Shown: positions 1 through 6,398, counted from the stretch's first letter. The stretch: 7,279 nucleotides of DNA from an uncultured Eubacteriaceae bacterium (GCA_947565475.1 CANOGI010000108.1:1-7279), one strand, 5' to 3'. Notes: a model not told the origin generated them from the letters alone. Numbers and translations: made by a program.

Positions 1-67
1 GCCTCTTCCTTGTAAAAACAATTTTTATCTCCCCTCCTTTTGCTCCTTTTCAAGTGATTTGACTATA
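1..67 (-). repeat. Partial MITE-like element, right end only
   Basis: This is the right-hand end of the same element seen complete at 6077-6241; the rest lies beyond the window start. Over about 60 bases the two copies differ at only about eight or nine positions, sharing TTGTAAAAA, AATTTT, ATCTC, CCTCC and TTTGCT blocks in the same order. The terminal repeat is at 47-67 and reads, on the minus strand, TATAGTCAAATCACTTGAAA, followed by one more A. The strand given is that of the outward-facing TATAGTC terminus and is a convention only. No transposase is seen, so any mobility would depend on an enzyme encoded elsewhere. Confidence 0.75.
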
Positions 68-118
68 GGAAATAGATTGCGGTTAAGACTATTCGTATTT
101 TTATCTCTTAAATTATTT

Positions 119-141
119 TATAGTCAAATCAACTGACTATA
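119..141. repeat. Short palindrome made of repeat termini
   Basis: TATAGTCA at 119-126 faces TGACTATA at 134-141 across a 7-base loop. The left side continues as TAGTCAAATCAACT, which matches the terminus of the MITE-like family. It may be a nearly fully deleted copy, or the left end of a diverged copy: the blocks GGCGGCTTA at 171-179 and GCTCTCTTT at 226-234 also occur in the complete element (6110-6118 and 6167-6175) with almost the same separation, 55 versus 57 bases. The larger interpretation is tentative. Confidence 0.5.
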
Positions 142-159
142 AGCGGGCATATAACTCTT

Positions 160-200
160 CTTTTGTATTCGGCGGCTTACGCTATCACTGAATACAAAAG
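160..200. repeat. Perfect 11-bp inverted repeat with 19-base loop
   Basis: CTTTTGTATTC at 160-170 is exactly complementary to GAATACAAAAG at 190-200, with the GC-rich loop GGCGGCTTACGCTATCACT between them. No T-run follows on either strand, so it is not a typical intrinsic terminator. It lies among repeat fragments and may be part of a diverged element. No function can be assigned. Confidence 0.6.
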
Positions 201-265
201 TAAATACGCCAAAATAAAAAGCGAAGCTCTCTTTCAGTCGGGTTAAATCTTTAAAAAAACATTTA

Positions 266-416
266 ATAGTCAAACCACTTGAAAAATGGGCAAATTCATC
301 GGCTAAAAATCATTTATGCCACATTATCGTCAGTTGGCATAGGCTTTAGGCTATGCTCTCTTTCCGCTGCCTTGAAAAAATAATTTTTATCTCACTTCCT
401 CTTACTTATCTTCAGT
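266..416 (+). repeat. MITE-like element, decayed right end
   Basis: The left terminus at 266-285 (ATAGTCAAACCACTTGAAAA) matches that of the complete copy at 6077. The interior can be followed base block by base block: GGCTAAAAATC near 301, the CGTCAGT segment near 329, GCTCTCTTTCCGCTG at 355-369, and TTGAAAAAATAATTTTTATCTC at 372-393 in the place of the equivalent block near 6184-6205. After about position 416 the expected terminal repeat is no longer recognisable, so the copy has lost or mutated its right end. An internal hairpin pairs GCATAG (337-342) with CTATGC (351-356). Any short reading frame here is repeat sequence, not a gene. Confidence 0.75.
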
Positions 417-562
417 TTGCGGAGTTTGAGGCGAGAGCCTCAAGGTTTTTATTCTTAAAGAGCATTTTGGTAAATTTGGAACCTTTTTTGATAAAAAAAA
501 GTTCCATTAACTATAAATTTTTGTCGAACTCACGTTATGTTAATAATTTTCAGACAGGCTTT
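417..562 (+). promoter_or_regulatory. Candidate promoter and leader of the helicase gene
   Basis: The stretch between the last repeat and the helicase start holds a plausible vegetative promoter. TTGATA at 488-493 is a 5/6 match to the -35 hexamer. After an 18-base spacer comes TATAAA at 512-517, a 5/6 match to the -10 hexamer. Transcription would begin near 524, giving a leader of about 53 nt. An AT-rich inverted repeat (GGAAC 478-482 with GTTCC 501-505, with T-run and A-run between) overlaps the -35 and might affect promoter access, but this is only a shape. Nothing else is recognised here. Confidence 0.5.
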
Positions 563-571
563 AAGGCGGTG
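563..571 (+). promoter_or_regulatory. Ribosome binding site selecting the TTG start
   Basis: AAGGCGGTG differs from the ideal AAGGAGGTG at one base and ends five bases before the TTG at 577. This placement, together with protein similarity that begins at once after the start (ISVRNLVEF), supports TTG as the true initiation codon rather than a later ATG. Confidence 0.75.
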
Positions 572-576
572 ATTTT

Positions 577-2889
577 TTGATTTCCATAAATATATCCGTG
601 AGAAACCTTGTTGAGTTTATTCTTAGGCAGGGAGATATAAACTCACGCTACAGAAGCTCCAAAAGGGCTGTGGAGGGCACGAGAATACACAGCAGGGTTC
701 AAAAGAAACATACCCGTATGGCCAAGCTTAAAGGGTTTACTTATGACAGCGAAGTCTCTGTCAAAGCGTCGGGAGAATATAAAGAGTTTACCTTTGATAT
801 CGACGGTAGAATAGACGGGATTGTCGAGGAATTTGATATTGATGGCACAAAAAAAACAGTTCATATAGAAGAGATAAAATCCACCGCCGATATACAGGAA
901 AACGTAGATATGAACCACTGGCATTTCGCTCAAGCAAAATGCTATGGGTATATGTACGCCTTATCTGAGGGCTTTCCCCATATAAAATTACATTTAACTT
1001 ATTGTCAGCTTGAGACCTATGAGGAAAAGACCTTTGATATGGAATGCGAGTTTAACGAGCTTAAACAGTTTTTCTTCGATATATTGGAAAAATATTATAA
1101 ATGGCAGAAACTTTATTCATCAAATATAATAAAGAGAAATGAGACATTGGAAAAACTATCTTTTCCTTTTCCTGATTTCAGAAAAGGTCAGAGAGATTTT
1201 GCCGCCGCCGTTTACAAAACGATTTTCTCAGGAAAAAAACTTTTCGCGCAAGCGCCCACAGGAACGGGAAAGACCGTCTCAACAATATTCCCCGCCATCA
1301 AATTCGTGGGAAAAGAAAAGCTTGACGACGTAAAAATATTCTATACCACGGCAAAAACCATAACAAGGCAAAACGCCCTTGACATAATAGAGAAAATGCG
1401 TAAAAACGGCTTATTTATAAAATGCGCCTGTTTAACGGCGAAAGAGAAAATATGCCTCAGCGATGAAAAAATATGTACCCCCGAGAAATGCCCATACGCC
1501 AAAGGACATTTCGACCGTGTTAATAACGCCCTTTTTGAGTTAATCACAAAAGAGGAATTAATGACAAAAGAGACATTTACAAAATACGCTGAGGATTTCA
1601 CGGTTTGTCCATTTGAACTCGCCCTTGACGCCACCCTTTTCTCAGACTTTATAATATGCGACTATAACAATGTGTTTGACCCGAAAATACAGCTCAAACG
1701 ATTTTTCAGCGAGGGAAAAAAAGGTAAATATATAGTCCTCATAGACGAGGCGCATAATCTTTCAGACAGGGCAAGGGAAATGTTTTCGGCGGAAATATCA
1801 AGAGCGGAAGTAGCCGACATAACGAAAAAGTTAACAGACAAAAGAGAACCGGTATACAAAGCGTTTTCAAAACTCAAAAGGTATATCGATTCCGTAAAAA
1901 AAACGGTCGGCGATGAAAAAGCTCTTATAGAGAAAAAATATCCTGAAAATTTAGTTTTCATACTATCCGAGGTGCAAACGAAATGCGATAAATGGCTATC
2001 AAAAAACGAAAATGATAAATGTCATGAGCATGTGCTGAACTTATATTTTAAAGTGGCTGATTTCATAAGAATCTCCGAGCTTTTCTCACCTGATTACGCC
2101 GTTCTCTCTTTTTATGACGGCATAGATTTTAAAATAAAGCTTATGTGTATAAATCCCTCAAAACTTCTCTCAGAGCAGGAGGAAAAATTCATAAGTTCCG
2201 TTTTCTTTTCCGCCACTCTTACACCTTTAAAATACTTTTTAGATATATTGGGAGGAAGCACCGCCGACAACAGTATAGCGATACCCTCTCCCTTTAAAAA
2301 AGAAAATCTTGAGGTCATCGTAGACGCCTCTGTCTCGACAAAATATAAAGACCGTTATGAAAATATCCCTATTATATGCGATAAAATAGCCATCGCTTTA
2401 AACAAAAGAGTCGGGAACCATTTTGTTTTTTTCCCCTCTTATGAGTATATGGAAAAAGTCGCCGAGACATTTATTAAAAATTTCAATATAAATATAACCG
2501 TACAGCCAAGAAACTTAACAGAGGACGAAAAAGAGACATTTTTAGAAAACTTTAAGGACAAGCCGGAAAAAACTTTCGCCGCTTTCGCCGTAATGGGCGG
2601 AATATTTTCCGAGGGTATAGACCTCGCGGGAGACAGACTATGCGGAGCTGTTATAGTGGGAGTCGGGCTTCCCCTTATCACGACTGAGAGAGATATTATA
2701 AAAGAATATTACAGTAAAAAAAATATAAACGGCTTTGACTACGCTTATACTTATCCAGGTTTTAATAAGGTTATGCAGGCGGCGGGAAGAGTAATCCGTA
2801 CTGAGGCCGACACAGGATATATTATGTTAATAGACAGCCGTTTCGGAGAATATAAGTATAGGGAGATGTTTCCCCCGTGGTGGAAATAA
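577..2889 (+). CDS. RecB-like nuclease / XPD-DinG family Fe-S DNA helicase
   Basis: ATP-dependent superfamily 2 DNA helicase of the Rad3/XPD/DinG group, expected to unwind DNA in cytoplasmic repair or recombination. It has an N-terminal nuclease-like domain. Residues 1-180 show a RecB/Cas4-type pattern: H38, D80 in DGRIDGIV, the ExK pair E99/K101, and Q119-x3-Y123. The helicase follows, with Walker A APTGTGKT at 226-233 and a probable iron-sulfur cluster ligated by C293, C300, C305 and C344 (C-x6-C-x4-C, then CPFE). Next come DEAH at 390-393, SATLTP at 545-550, GGIFSEGIDLAGD at 674-686 and the arginine-finger motif QAAGRVIRTEADTG at 734-747. All key motifs are present, so the 770-residue protein looks intact and active. 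The TTG start is supported by a well-placed ribosome binding site. It appears to be a single-gene transcript, convergent with the asnB operon. The helicase family is certain. Nuclease activity is inferred from motifs, and the biological pathway is unknown. Confidence 0.92.
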   Translation: MISINISVRNLVEFILRQGDINSRYRSSKRAVEGTRIHSRVQKKHTRMAKLKGFTYDSEVSVKASGEYKEFTFDIDGRIDGIVEEFDIDGTKKTVHIEEIKSTADIQENVDMNHWHFAQAKCYGYMYALSEGFPHIKLHLTYCQLETYEEKTFDMECEFNELKQFFFDILEKYYKWQKLYSSNIIKRNETLEKLSFPFPDFRKGQRDFAAAVYKTIFSGKKLFAQAPTGTGKTVSTIFPAIKFVGKEKLDDVKIFYTTAKTITRQNALDIIEKMRKNGLFIKCACLTAKEKICLSDEKICTPEKCPYAKGHFDRVNNALFELITKEELMTKETFTKYAEDFTVCPFELALDATLFSDFIICDYNNVFDPKIQLKRFFSEGKKGKYIVLIDEAHNLSDRAREMFSAEISRAEVADITKKLTDKREPVYKAFSKLKRYIDSVKKTVGDEKALIEKKYPENLVFILSEVQTKCDKWLSKNENDKCHEHVLNLYFKVADFIRISELFSPDYAVLSFYDGIDFKIKLMCINPSKLLSEQEEKFISSVFFSATLTPLKYFLDILGGSTADNSIAIPSPFKKENLEVIVDASVSTKYKDRYENIPIICDKIAIALNKRVGNHFVFFPSYEYMEKVAETFIKNFNINITVQPRNLTEDEKETFLENFKDKPEKTFAAFAVMGGIFSEGIDLAGDRLCGAVIVGVGLPLITTERDIIKEYYSKKNINGFDYAYTYPGFNKVMQAAGRVIRTEADTGYIMLIDSRFGEYKYREMFPPWWK

Positions 2890-2900
2890 AAACCAGCGTA

Positions 2901-2933
2901 AAATAAAAAAGTATGGGCCCATACGCCCATACT
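2901..2933 (-). terminator. Intrinsic terminator of the asnB operon
   Basis: Read on the minus strand, AGTATGGGC (2933-2925) pairs perfectly with GCCCATACT (2918-2910) across a 6-base loop and is followed directly by TTTTTTATTT. This 9-bp GC-containing stem with a T-run is a textbook Rho-independent terminator about 100 bases past the end of the membrane-protein gene. An alternative fold exists because 2911-2924 is itself a perfect 14-base palindrome. On the plus strand no T-run follows, so it is unlikely to stop the helicase transcript by itself. Confidence 0.85.
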
Positions 2934-2963
2934 CTCAAAACTTAATCGCCAAATTACTATATA

Positions 2964-3004
2964 TGTAGTCAATAAACTTGTTTTTCTCAAGCTTATTGAC
3001 TATA
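2964..3004 (+). terminator. Hairpin of two repeat termini, possible helicase terminator
   Basis: Bases 2964-2980 pair with 2988-3004 over 17 positions (two G-T wobbles), leaving the loop TTTTTCT. Both arms match the MITE terminus (TAGTCAATAAACTTG and, reversed, TAGTCAATAAGCTTG), so this is either an extremely shortened copy or an independent fold of the same sequence. On the plus strand ATTTTTATT follows the stem, which fits weak intrinsic termination of the helicase transcript about 75 bases after its stop codon. The stem is AT-rich, so the terminator role is uncertain; the inverted repeat itself is clear. Confidence 0.55.
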
Positions 3005-3033
3005 ATTTTTATTCGCCTATAAAACTTCTGAAT

Positions 3034-3585
3034 CTACCCTCTTTTTCTTCTTATGGCGAAACTTATCTCCTTAGTAAGCTTATACAAAACCATATTAAAC
3101 GCCATAAGTATAAACACCAGAAGAATTACGACAGACGCGTTGGGAATTAAATAAGCGTCGCTTATCATAAAATCTTTTAAAAGCTCTCCCGCCCTGTTTA
3201 TAGACATAACCTGCGAAATCACTATCACGGAGACCGCGCACAGTATAGTAAGGAAAAAGAACAGCCCTATAAAAATCCAGTGCTTTTTGGCGGCGGCGGA
3301 TTTATTTCCAAATTTACGGCATAATACGTAAAGCCCCTGAGATATTAAAATCGAGACAACAATATCCAAAGTTAAATGCAGAAACGGGCCAAGATTATAT
3401 TTTTCCACCAATGAAGTCAGACCTATTTGAAAAATAAATAAAAACACAAGAGCGCCGATTATAGGTATAATTAACTCGGTGTATTCTCTTCTAAGCTTTA
3501 TGAGCTTTCCCACAAAACACAGAGCCGTGACCGAAACAGGCGATATAACAAGGGCAAGTATTAAGTATATAACCACATCGTTCAT
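3034..3585 (-). CDS. Five-helix integral membrane protein, function unknown
   Basis: I do not recognise a family. The 183-residue protein is very hydrophobic, with five likely membrane helices at about 4-26, 37-59, 69-89, 103-126 and 146-168. Positive clusters (KLIKLRRE after helix 1, the segment 90-102 after helix 3, and the RRKRG tail) put the N-terminus outside and the C-terminus in the cytoplasm by the positive-inside rule. No enzymatic motif or signal peptide cleavage site is visible. The start is the ATG at 3585: a GTG nine bases upstream is in frame but lies inside the ribosome binding site. The gene begins 16 bases after the HIT gene stop, so the two are almost surely co-transcribed and this is the last gene of the asnB operon. 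A role linked to asparagine or nucleotide metabolism cannot be inferred from position alone. Confidence 0.8.
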   Translation of the reverse strand: MNDVVIYLILALVISPVSVTALCFVGKLIKLRREYTELIIPIIGALVFLFIFQIGLTSLVEKYNLGPFLHLTLDIVVSILISQGLYVLCRKFGNKSAAAKKHWIFIGLFFFLTILCAVSVIVISQVMSINRAGELLKDFMISDAYLIPNASVVILLVFILMAFNMVLYKLTKEISFAIRRKRG

Positions 3586-3591
3586 AGCGGG

Positions 3592-3599
3592 CACCTCCC
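3592..3599 (-). promoter_or_regulatory. Ribosome binding site deciding the membrane-protein start
   Basis: On the minus strand GGGAGGTG lies six bases before the ATG at 3585. Its last three bases are the in-frame GTG at 3594, which could otherwise be called as the start. A codon inside the Shine-Dalgarno sequence cannot be initiated from it, so the ATG is preferred. Confidence 0.8.
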
Positions 3600-3601
3600 A
3601 T

Positions 3602-4015
3602 TTAATTTAACGCCTCTCTTACAGCCTCTCCCACACGGGTCATCTCCTCAGAACTCAACTTAACGCCCTCGTGTTTTAAAGTAACATTGTCGCCTTCTTT
3701 TCTGGGAATAACATGTATATGAAAATGATTCACCGTCTGACCAGCGACACCCCCGTTATTCTGCAAAATGTTCACCCCGTCGGCGAGACCTGATAATTTT
3801 AACGCTGACGCTATTTTTTTAGCTACGGCGAAAGCCTCTTTTAAAAGGTTTTCATCTATCTCAAATATATTCTCGGCGTGGCTTTTCGGCAAAACGAGAC
3901 AATGCCCCGGGTTTGCCGGCGATATATCAAGAATCACCCTTAAACTCTCATTCTCATACACTGTGTTTGACGGAATTTCTCCCGACGCTATTTTACAAAA
4001 AATACAATCACTCAT
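3602..4015 (-). CDS. HIT family (histidine triad) nucleotide-binding protein
   Basis: Small cytoplasmic histidine-triad protein of the HINT-like branch. Members hydrolyse or transfer nucleotidyl groups from phosphoramidates, AMP-lysine or dinucleoside polyphosphates through a covalent nucleotidyl-histidine intermediate. The signature H97-F-H99-I-H101-V sits in QTVNHFHIHVIPR, and H99 is the expected nucleophile. C4 and C7 (CIFCKI) with H46 and H97 would form the structural zinc site known in Bacillus homologues. The 137 residues span the full usual length, from the conserved SDCIFCKI start to a short variable tail. GGAGGG seven bases before the ATG supports the start. It lies 48 bases after asnB with no terminator between them and 16 bases before the membrane-protein gene, so it is the middle gene of the operon. 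The physiological substrate is not known for most bacterial members and cannot be read from the sequence. Confidence 0.95.
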   Translation of the reverse strand: MSDCIFCKIASGEIPSNTVYENESLRVILDISPANPGHCLVLPKSHAENIFEIDENLLKEAFAVAKKIASALKLSGLADGVNILQNNGGVAGQTVNHFHIHVIPRKEGDNVTLKHEGVKLSSEEMTRVGEAVREALN

Positions 4016-4063
4016 TTATCTTCCCTCCAAAATTATAAAATTTTTACGGCGGCTTTAATACTT

Positions 4064-5890
4064 TTACTCAAAATATTCTTTATGCCATACTAAAAACATA
4101 TAAATGGTCCATATTTTACGGCTGAAATCGCCTTTTCCTTTTTTATGCCTGTCGAGAAAACCGACAATCTTATCAATATTAAAATATTTTTCCGCCGTTT
4201 TTGACGTAAAGGCTTTTCGCACAATATTATAATACTTATCTTCTTTAAGCCATATCCTTATAGGAACGGGAAACCCTAACTTTTTCTTGTTCGCCACTAT
4301 TTCCGGAAGCCTGTCTTTAGCCGCTAACCGAAAAGCGTATTTAGTGGAAACCCTGTTCACCCTAAAATCCGAGCGTATATTTGAGGCCACCTTAAAAACC
4401 TCTTTATCGAGAAAAGGCACTCTAACCTCCAAAGAGTTAGCCATACTCATTTTATCCGCTTTTAAAAGTATATCACCCACAAGCCAAAAATTCATATCTA
4501 TAAACTGCATCTTCGTTACGTCGTCTTTATCTTTAACAGAATCATAAAAAGGCTTTGTAAGCTCCATGGGGTCATATTTTCCTGACGGGCTTTTTAAAAT
4601 CTCCTCCCGCTCTTCTTTGGTAAACATATAGGCGTTTCCAATAAATCTTTCCTCAACGTCTTTAGACGCCCTTATAAAAAAGCTTTTGCCTTTAAATGAG
4701 AAAGGTATCAGCTTTACACAAGAAGCGAAAAATTTTCTTATAAATTTAGGCAAACACGTTATTAACGACAAATCCATAGGCTCTTTATAAATATTATATC
4801 CGCCGAAAAACTCGTCCGCCCCCTCTCCGGATAACGCCACTTTCACATATTTTGAGGCGAGATTGCTGACAAAATAAAGAGCGACCGCCGACGGGTCCGC
4901 TAAAGGCTCGTCCATGTGATATTGAACCTTAGAAAGAGCGTTCCAGTATTCCTCGGTAGTTATCGTCTTATTTAGGTTCTCAACGCCGATTTCTTTTGAG
5001 AGTTTCTCGGCGTATCCTATCTCGTTGTATTTGTCATAGTCAAACCCCACTGTAAAAGTTTTATCACCTTTAAAAGAGGCGGCGACATAGCTTGAGTCAA
5101 CCCCACTTGATAAAAATGAGCCTACCTCAACGTCGCTTACTTTGTGGGCTAAAACAGAATCCTGTAAAACGTCGTCAACCTCCGTGACAACATTATGAAG
5201 ACTTTTCTCATAATCACCGTCCAAAAACATTGGATTAAAATATCTCTCGGTCTTAATTTCGCCATTTTTAAAGGTCAAAAAATGCCCTGGCATAAGCTTG
5301 TATACTCCTTTAAAAAAAGTCTCCTCAAGAACAGAATACTGAAAAGTGAGATAATTCTCAAGTGCCACGGGATTTACCTCTTTTTTAAACTCCGGATACT
5401 CAAGAAAGCTTTTTATTTCTGAGCCAAAAAGTATATTCCCATTTATATTGGCGTAATAAAAAGGCTTTATGCCAAAAAAATCCCTCGCGGCGAAAAGACT
5501 GTCGTCCTTTTTGTCATATATAGCAAAAGCGAACATACCTCTAATATCCTCAAGCATGGCCTGCCCTTTTTCCTCATACAAGTGAACTAAAACTTCCGTA
5601 TCAGCGTGAGTTTTAAAAATATGCCCCTTTTTTATAAGTTCCTCTCTCAAATCCTTATAGTTGTATATCTCACCGTTAAAGACAAGCACAATGGAACCGT
5701 CCTCGTTATACATAGGCTGTGAGCCGTCTGAAAGACCTATTATGCTTAATCGGCGAAAACCCATCGTTATTTTCTCATCGGTATGAACCCCCTCGCTGTC
5801 GGGACCTCTGTGAATTATTTTACTCATCATTTTTTTTATTATATTTTCCCTGTCTTGTATACTTCCGGTGAATCCGCAGAAACCACACAT
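4064..5890 (-). CDS. asnB: Asparagine synthetase (glutamine-hydrolysing)
   Basis: Class B asparagine synthetase: it converts aspartate, glutamine and ATP to asparagine, glutamate, AMP and pyrophosphate in the cytoplasm. The N-terminal glutaminase domain (about 1-200) begins with the nucleophile Cys2, exposed by methionine removal, and carries HRGPDSEG (27-34), RRLSI (46-50), NGEIYNY (72-78) and HADTEV (95-100). The synthetase domain (about 225-600) has the pyrophosphate loop SSGVDS at 261-266, SGEGADEFFGGY at 354-365, and LEVRVPFLD at 487-495. At 608 residues it is close to the size of Bacillus AsnO/AsnB. All catalytic residues I can check are present. The start is fixed by Cys2 and by GGAGG seven bases upstream. 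It is the first gene of a three-gene operon and has a strong promoter and a structured leader upstream. A role in modifying cell-surface components, known for some AsnB paralogues, cannot be excluded. Confidence 0.96.
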   Translation of the reverse strand: MCGFCGFTGSIQDRENIIKKMMSKIIHRGPDSEGVHTDEKITMGFRRLSIIGLSDGSQPMYNEDGSIVLVFNGEIYNYKDLREELIKKGHIFKTHADTEVLVHLYEEKGQAMLEDIRGMFAFAIYDKKDDSLFAARDFFGIKPFYYANINGNILFGSEIKSFLEYPEFKKEVNPVALENYLTFQYSVLEETFFKGVYKLMPGHFLTFKNGEIKTERYFNPMFLDGDYEKSLHNVVTEVDDVLQDSVLAHKVSDVEVGSFLSSGVDSSYVAASFKGDKTFTVGFDYDKYNEIGYAEKLSKEIGVENLNKTITTEEYWNALSKVQYHMDEPLADPSAVALYFVSNLASKYVKVALSGEGADEFFGGYNIYKEPMDLSLITCLPKFIRKFFASCVKLIPFSFKGKSFFIRASKDVEERFIGNAYMFTKEEREEILKSPSGKYDPMELTKPFYDSVKDKDDVTKMQFIDMNFWLVGDILLKADKMSMANSLEVRVPFLDKEVFKVASNIRSDFRVNRVSTKYAFRLAAKDRLPEIVANKKKLGFPVPIRIWLKEDKYYNIVRKAFTSKTAEKYFNIDKIVGFLDRHKKGKGDFSRKIWTIYMFLVWHKEYFE

Positions 5891-5933
5891 AATTTAACCT
5901 CCGAATATGTTTCGTTAATAAATCTGTCCAATC

Positions 5934-6034
5934 TTTTCGTGAGTCAAAAATCACTTATATTTTTACCTCGTAAAAATACCCAATAACCGGCGGCGTGCCA
6001 CAACGCCTCTGTACCCGGTTAAACTCACCGAAAA
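5934..6034 (-). ncRNA. Candidate structured leader RNA of asnB (three-way junction)
   Basis: The 5' untranslated region of asnB can fold into a closed three-stem structure. P1: TTTTCGGTGAGT (6034-6023) pairs with ACTCACGAAAA (5944-5934), 11 bp with one bulged G. P2: TAACCGG (6021-6015) pairs with CCGGTTA (5990-5984), and inside it GGCGT (6007-6003) pairs with ACGCC (5996-5992), leaving the loop TGTGGC. P3: TATTTTTAC (5978-5970) pairs with GTAAAAATA (5966-5958) around a 3-base loop. The stems are consecutive and compatible, and the whole fold lies between the predicted transcription start (about 6050) and the ribosome binding site. That is the arrangement of a riboswitch or other cis-acting leader. 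I do not recognise a known class: no T-box AGGGTGG-type motif and no terminator hairpin. The stems are direct observations; regulation is inference. Confidence 0.5.
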
Positions 6035-6056
6035 CCTATTTTTTTGACATTCTGAA

Positions 6057-6085
6057 ATTATAAATAATTTTTTATTTATAGTCAA
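6057..6085 (-). promoter_or_regulatory. Vegetative promoter of the asnB operon
   Basis: On the minus strand TTGACT (6085-6080) is followed by a 17-base spacer and then a perfect TATAAT (6062-6057), which makes 11 of 12 consensus bases at optimal spacing. Transcription should start near 6050 and run through about 160 nt of leader to the asnB ATG at 5890. The -35 hexamer lies inside the terminal repeat of the MITE-like element, while the -10 lies just outside it. Confidence 0.8.
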
Positions 6086-6241
6086 TAAACTTGAAAAATG
6101 AACAAGTCTGGCGGCTTAAAATCTTTTTTACCCCGTTAGCGTCAGTCAGCGTATGCTTTGGACTTTGCTCTCTTTCCGCTGTTTTGTAAAAATAATTTTA
6201 ATCTCGCCTCCCTTTGCTTATTTTCAAGCAATTTGACTATA
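6077..6241. mobile_element. Complete MITE-like inverted-repeat element (165 bp)
   Basis: A 21-bp terminal repeat at 6077-6097 (TATAGTCAATAAACTTGAAA plus A) is matched in inverted orientation at 6221-6241, with about four differences in the middle. The outermost TA on each side could be a duplicated TA target, as made by IS630/Tc1-mariner transposases, with the element proper being 6079-6239; because the end is palindromic this cannot be proved here. The interior carries no protein gene. Related copies occur at 1-67 and 266-416, with reduced ones at 119-141 and 2964-3004, so this is a dispersed family. It sits between the divergent asnB and cheV genes and contributes the asnB -35 hexamer. Confidence 0.75.
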
Positions 6242-6398
6242 TTATTAGGAATCACTTCTTACAATTAACTTTATCACATTTAAAAAAATAATTCAATAAA
6301 TTTTCAATTCTACAAAGAAAAAAATGTAATATTCCCTCGTCAATATCCCTATAAAATAAAAAAGTTTTTGTAAACTATGCCAAAATAAAAAATTTTGC

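Noticed and set aside
478..505. Terminator-like hairpin GGAAC...GTTCC upstream of the helicase
   Set aside because: The stem is almost entirely A-T with mismatches, no direct T-run follows, and it lies across the probable promoter with no upstream gene in the window to terminate.
353..580. 75-codon open frame ahead of the helicase
   Set aside because: It starts inside a MITE-like repeat, has no ribosome binding site and overlaps the helicase start; its first part is translated repeat sequence.
1341..1961. Minus-strand open frames inside the helicase gene
   Set aside because: They lie wholly within a well-supported coding region, show no recognisable motifs, and are shadows of the sense frame.
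4029..4044. AAAATT-ATAA-AATTTT palindrome between asnB and the HIT gene
   Set aside because: A 6-bp pure A-T stem next to the ribosome binding site is too weak to be a terminator and is expected by chance in AT-rich spacers.
5891..6050. T-box riboswitch controlling asnB
   Set aside because: A T-box was considered because GTGGCAC-GCCG faintly resembles its conserved core, but the true AGGGTGGTACCGCG motif, a specifier stem and a terminator/antiterminator pair are all absent, and the leader is too short.
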